Assembly (NCBI GenBank): GCA_905160935.1
Contig: CAJHZI010000480.1
Span: forward strand, 186,001 to 250,000
Source: Enchytraeus crypticus
Taxonomy: Eukaryota; Annelida; Clitellata; Enchytraeida; Enchytraeidae
Direction of reading: 5' to 3'
Length of the DNA: 64,000 bases
Within the stretch, counting starts at the first letter, position 1. Each line of letters opens with the position of its first letter. Shown here piece after piece: positions 59,642 to 64,000 of the stretch. Under the pieces are notes generated by a model. The model saw nothing but the letters and a program-made list of their open reading frames with translations, was not told the DNA's origin and made no database searches. The position numbers and the translations under genes are program-made.

Positions 59642-60640
59642 TTATAAAACAATCAAAAATGAAATACTAGAAACTTTACTAGAATTCCTGTTAATACCAG
59701 CACAAGCATTAAAAGCTTCGTAAATTAAATACACGCTTCTACCATAAGACACTCTATTGTATAGAACCATCGAACAATTTATAGGCAATCTAAAACAATG
59801 ACGCATTTTATCTAAATCCCTCAACACATATCTAATTACAAAATGCTTTAAAATTATATTTATACTGAATCTATTTAGGCTGCTTCTAAAGAAATTAAAC
59901 ATAAGTTTAACTCTATTGTGCTTAAAATCCAACTTACCCAACCCTATCATAATTGGCTTAACAGATTCCCATTTATTATAGTTAAATAGCTTTCTATAAA
60001 CACTGTTCCAGGCAACATTTAAATCATGAATTTGATCGTTTCTAAGTGAAATACTAACAGTGGCATAGGTTAAAATGGGCAAGCAGTAGGACTCTAAAAG
60101 ATGCAATCTTGTCAGCTCAGTTACATAAGCTGATTTACTCAATATATTATTGCAACTAGAGTAAAATTTTCTAATAATCAAATTGGTGTCAACCATTAGA
60201 TTTTTACTTGATATAAAAGTAATACCTAAGTATTTAAAACGTTTTACCCAGTTTAATGGTTTTTTCGTTAGAGACATTGAAGAAATTTCACAGGCTGACC
60301 CTAACCCATTCGCAGCACATATAGATTTATCTATATTGAATTCCAATAGTAAATTATCAAACGAAATTGAACATTGATCTAGCATCTTTTGTAAATCGAA
60401 CACCGTTGGTGAAATAAGAAGCAAATCATCAGCGTATAAGATCATACCAACAAATTGTGCACCAATGGTACAACCTGCATTAAGAGATTTTAGGTCATTA
60501 ATGCAAGGATCAATAAAGATATTAAATAAAGCCGGCGATAGAGAGATTTATAGGACAAGGCCTTTTAGTATTCCGCAAGCAACAGTAAACCAGTCCGAAC
60601 AGTATTTCCAAGGAAATTTGCTTGCTGCTAGTAGCATAAT
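59642..60640 (-). mobile_element. LINE reverse transcriptase, C-terminal two-thirds
   Basis: The minus frame begins near 60640 with SKFPWKYCSDWFTVACGILK and GLVL, then a TAA within a short insertion, then LSPALFNIFIDPCINDLKSL, GMILYADDLLLISPTVFDLQ (YADD catalytic motif), NIDKSICAANG, FKYLGITFISSKN, HLLESYCLPILTYA and FNYNKWESVKPIMIGLGKLD, to a stop at 59642. The order matches the palm, thumb and tail of a LINE RT, distinct from the element at 24053. No endonuclease domain is visible. Confidence 0.88.
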
Positions 60641-61565
60641 AGGCGAAAGGATAAAGGTCATTATAGTAAATTATCAGTCACACCATAAGCTATTAATTAA
60701 ACTAACAAATAGATGGATTGAAATTAAATAGTTTACATCCTTCAAGTCCTATCTAACTTTATGCTGGAGTTTTTCATATCGTGGCCTTTTATAAACAACG
60801 AACAACTTTCTGAATAATTTATTGAAGACTAATTTTTGGACTATTGGACATTCTTAATCTTACGACAGCCTTGAAAAACTCTACATAGGCAACGTTTACC
60901 CACCATCGAGCAATTACTCCAACGCCATTCAAATTTCAATCAATTACCTGAAATTGTCTTAGAAAATGACTGAGATCGTGAGAAGTTCCCGTGATCTTGA
61001 ATCAAGCTATAATGAAAATTGATTCCGCTATTCTGGCGATAATGCAAGTCATGAAAAAACTAAGTGATTTTAGTGTGCTGTTCTATATATTACAGTAGAA
61101 ATTGAATTTCCACTTTCTCCACTTTTATCGGCAAAGTGCAAACCTGAGCTTATTGTTACTGCAGCCTAATGTGGAGGCTCATCTCCTAATATCTTTTCAA
61201 TTGCAATGATTATCTGGGACTCTTACACAATTATTTAAATTTTATATCTTGATCCTATACCCTAATGTACTTCAGTCAGAATCTTAATGAGATAGAAAAA
61301 AGTACTGCACTGCATATAGTATTATGTATAGTAATTTAACTTGGGGTAAGTTGTGTGAATAAGTCCTTATTTTTAATGTCTCAATAATGCAGTGGTAGAT
61401 GCGTCAGGCAACGCCATGATGTTTTAAATGACAGATCCGGAGATGAATTGAACTATCGTGGGATCGATTCCCGGACGCGCTAATCTGAGAGTAAAATCTT
61501 GGGCATTCACATGACTGATTATTCGGAAATGAAATAAATTGCCTAACGGTTTTATCATGCGGTCT
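60641..61565. other. Intergenic, possible old SINE
   Basis: 61380-61540 contains GCAGTGGTAGATGCGTCAGG and GGGATCGATTCCCGGACGCG, tRNA-like in style. Nothing else recognised. Confidence 0.4.
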
Positions 61566-61569
61566 TAAA

Positions 61570-61592
61570 AGTGATATATATATATATATATG

Positions 61593-61662
<70 letters not shown>
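61570..61662. repeat. (AT)n microsatellite
   Basis: AT array directly abutting the family D copy at 61663. Confidence 0.9.
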
Positions 61663-61663
<1 letters not shown>

Positions 61664-62025
61664 CCCGTGTTGTGCTCGGATGTGGTTGGACCACTGCAGA
61701 ATAGGGCAGCCACAAACAATTTGCCGCGTGTACGTAGGAGGCGATAAAGGCAGGAGCTGAGGATGGCAACAGGGGACCCACCTCACCATGAAATATTTTC
61801 CCCAGGATTAAATGGTAATTAATCCACCAAGCTGAGGAAGGCAACGGCAAACCACCTCAGAAGCCTTATTTTACCAAGCTATACGTTACGTAAGGTATGG
61901 ATATGGCATAGACTTTGTGAAGGGATTAACTTGTTGATCTAAGGAGTGCTCTTATGGAGCTAGAAAACAGACTTTGAGTATGAATATGTACCTTGAACCT
62001 GCCACTTGGCAGTGCACTGAAGAAG
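61663..62025 (+). repeat. Family D repeat, full 360-bp form
   Basis: CCCCGTGTTGTGCTCGGATG, AGGAGCTGAGGATGGCAACA, CAAACCACCTCAGAAGCC, CTTTGTGAAGGGATTAACTT and GAACCTGCCACTTGGCAGTG, ending ACTGAAGAAGAAG. Near-identical to 55125-55495. Confidence 0.85.
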
Positions 62026-62154
62026 AAGATATATATATATTATTTTATTTGAGTATATTATATTAAACAATAATAAAATTATATTTAAAATTAATGTAAG
62101 AAGAAAATAACATATCCTTCAAATAACTCTAAATATACTTGATATTGCTACCCG

Positions 62155-62412
62155 TGTTTTATCCAGTCCACTGAAGAATAGTACCGTAAACTGCACGTGT
62201 CTTAAGAAGCGACTGAGCTAGAACTAAGGAAAGCAACGAGAAACCACTTCGGAAGTAATATTATTTCTATGCCATATGCTTCATTAAGGTTCATGCAAAC
62301 ACAGCATTTTCTGAAGGATTAACTCGTTAATCGATGGGGTGTTCTTATGGAACAAGAAATCAGAATGTGAGTAGGAATATACACTTTGAATCTGACACTT
62401 GGCGGAGACGTA
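62155..62412 (+). repeat. Family D repeat, diverged
   Basis: AACTGCACGTGTCTTAAGAA, GAGAAACCACTTCGGAAG, ATTAACTCGTTAATCGATGG and CTGACACTTGGCGGAGAC. Confidence 0.6.
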
Positions 62413-62824
62413 TATATAACTTTAGATTTGGTCAACATACTTGAATATTGTATCTATGGCATCTTAGGCAGGGTTGTGTAAATTACCCCACCCCCACCCC
62501 CGATAGCCACTTCATTCATTTCAGAAGTCCATTTTATTGGAAAGCTCTTTTCGGAATTGATCCAGTTCTGATGAATTTTTAAAATTTAAATTTATAAGAA
62601 ATTTTAAAGTTACAGGCTAGTTATTTAGACCCTATATTTAGGTAGTTGATGGACACCAAGAGTTAATATTATTTATTATTAGTATAATTTTGTTCCATGT
62701 AAAGTTTTAAATGATTCTCACATGATTGTAAAACCATTTTTATGAACCTAATGAAAAGCTGCACTGGCTCTGATATTGTAAAATGCTTTTCCAGCTGTTA
62801 ATTTAAATCTTAACACACGACAAC

Positions 62825-63029
62825 ATGTTGAGTAACAAATCAAACGAATTTCTACAAATTCTATCGAAATATTATGCATATCACGGTGTGCATGAGAAAG
62901 ATGGAGAGAAATCAAATGCAGATAAACCGGATCTTTCGAGATTGGAATCTCCGAGTTACTGGGATTTATGGAGAGGCTATTCCCGCGAATCCACAGCTCA
63001 TGGATTTCAGAACATCCTCATTGCAAGAG
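62825..63029 (+). CDS. Probable first coding exon of a DEG/ENaC-family ion channel (partial gene)
   Basis: The ATG at 62825 is the first after an in-frame TAA (62804-62806). The peptide starts MLSNKSNEFLQILSKYYAYH and ends SPSYWDLWRGYSRESTAHGF then QNILIAR. W..(F/Y)...ST.HG..NI is the conserved N-terminal stretch of ASIC, degenerin and peptide-gated (FaNaC-type) channels, where the His-Gly pair controls gating. The stretch before it is Lys/Asp-rich and cytoplasmic in style. The exon probably ends AGAG|GTTCTA at 63029 (phase 1; a weak donor), since the frame otherwise stops at 63041. Further exons with the transmembrane segments would lie right of the window. Confidence 0.5.
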
Positions 63030-64000
63030 GTTCTATTCGATAATTAACTTTTGAAATACATTCATTTTAAACAATTTAAAAACGTAGTTCATAGTTCATT
63101 CAAACAAATAAGCATATATGTAGTTCTCTCTCTCACACACACAATTGATATTTTTCACCGAAGAACTTAACGAAATAATTATTGTAATACAGAAAGATCT
63201 AAAGTTGCGATACATTCTATAAATTGACATTTTCGTATTGTGTGCCAGTAGCGGATCCAGGATTGGATGGGGGTCCAGGGGGCCGCCCCCCATAGACTCC
63301 CCGTTTATAGTCCATCATGCTCATATGACAGGCTCCGCTTCCGCAGTCCCCTGGATTTGCCCGAGATGTCAAAAAGAAACAAACGAAACGGTAGAACGGC
63401 AAAATGGTCGTTATTCTATGTTTGACGGGAAAAAATTAAAAGAATTTGTTAAGAAATTACAGTAGCATGTAGCAAAAAATGTAGACACTGTCCAAAGAAA
63501 TTTTCGAGCCCAATTAAAATTTCTGGATGTTTAATTTAGAAATAGATTGAAGCTTTTCATACGACTAATGGTCATTCAAAGACAATGACTTTGGTATTAA
63601 TATGCAAATGCAACTGCTGAGCATATAAACTTGTATAATTTACAAATTTGTATGCATTATATTTGCATATGTCGCGAGTGGTGTAAACTGGACGACGTCG
63701 AGTGATGGACCTGATTTTGATAGAATTTGTTAAAATCAATGTCCTTTGTTATATTTAATTTCACAGTGACATTTTAATTATTGATTTTTTGTTATTTAGA
63801 AAAGAAAACACGTATAGTACATATAGATGTAGCCTATATAACTTCGCTCTCTGCAAAGCCAGGCATTAATGATAAATAGAAAATAGAGAATAAAATAGCA
63901 TTGTAATCGCTAGTCAAATCTTCAGGGCTAGGCATAAATTTATTACGCTACCTAAGCAGATAATATCCTTTTATATTCATTGTATATCTTAATTAAATAT
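63030..64000. other. Probable intron; one transposon-like patch
   Basis: 63240-63300 (AGTAGCGGATCCAGGATTGG and the GGGGGTCCAGGGGGCCGCCC block) resembles the ends of DNA transposons common in invertebrates; I cannot assign a family. The remainder is AT-rich with nothing recognised. Confidence 0.35.

Noticed and set aside
63238-63465. 75-codon plus-strand ORF with CPRCQK
   Set aside because: Begins in a transposon-like patch; one CxxC is not enough to call a zinc-binding gene.

Overview
This is animal genomic DNA, probably from a marine invertebrate. It is AT-rich, with spliced genes, long introns, tRNA-derived SINEs, several LINE relics, a mariner element and many microsatellites. The shared SINE tail (GACGTTAAAC) and TAGGCCTA-type words recall lophotrochozoan or other marine invertebrate genomes, but I cannot name the species.

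The main content is one large minus-strand gene, from an ATG at 38174 to a stop at 4985. I rebuilt it by hand as 25 coding exons. Each junction has AG/GT signals and compatible phase, and the sum is 6195 nt (2064 codons plus stop) with no interruption. The protein reads in order: an N-terminal hydrophobic signal segment, a Thr/Ser mucin domain of about 515 residues in one exon, NIDO, AMOP, a VWD domain opening with a GDPH motif, a Cys-rich MUC4/SUSD2-type region, a series of EGF-like modules, a Ser/Gly/Pro stalk, one transmembrane helix and an Ala/Gly-then-aromatic cytoplasmic tail. This is the layout of MUC4-like membrane mucins. Peculiarities include codon-repeat Trp and Tyr runs inside NIDO, a 33-bp tandem repeat that copies the exon 21 splice acceptor in frame, and a 3-kb, 30-bp satellite in the intron after the mucin exon.

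Left edge (1-4984): a likely terminal exon of an unidentified plus-strand gene (763-1002), then mostly featureless AT-rich sequence and SINE pieces. This gene and the mucin gene are tail to tail.

Introns (4985-38174) carry a LINE 3' part with one TGA (5690-7022) and fragments of the same family, a second LINE with an inverted 5' end inside a minisatellite (24053-25515), LINE 3' relics ending in GA tracts, about a dozen SINE copies and long AT, pentamer and minisatellite arrays.

Upstream of the mucin gene (38175-62800) I see no convincing complete gene. There is a decayed duplicate of the mucin repeat (45440-45700), a 784-bp mariner relic with long inverted repeats (51117-51900), a perfect 37-bp-arm palindrome (53475-53665), near-identical 360-bp repeats (55125 and 61663) and a LINE relic (59642-60640). 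At the right edge a plus-strand ORF (62825-63029) looks like the first coding exon of a DEG/ENaC-family channel that continues past the window.
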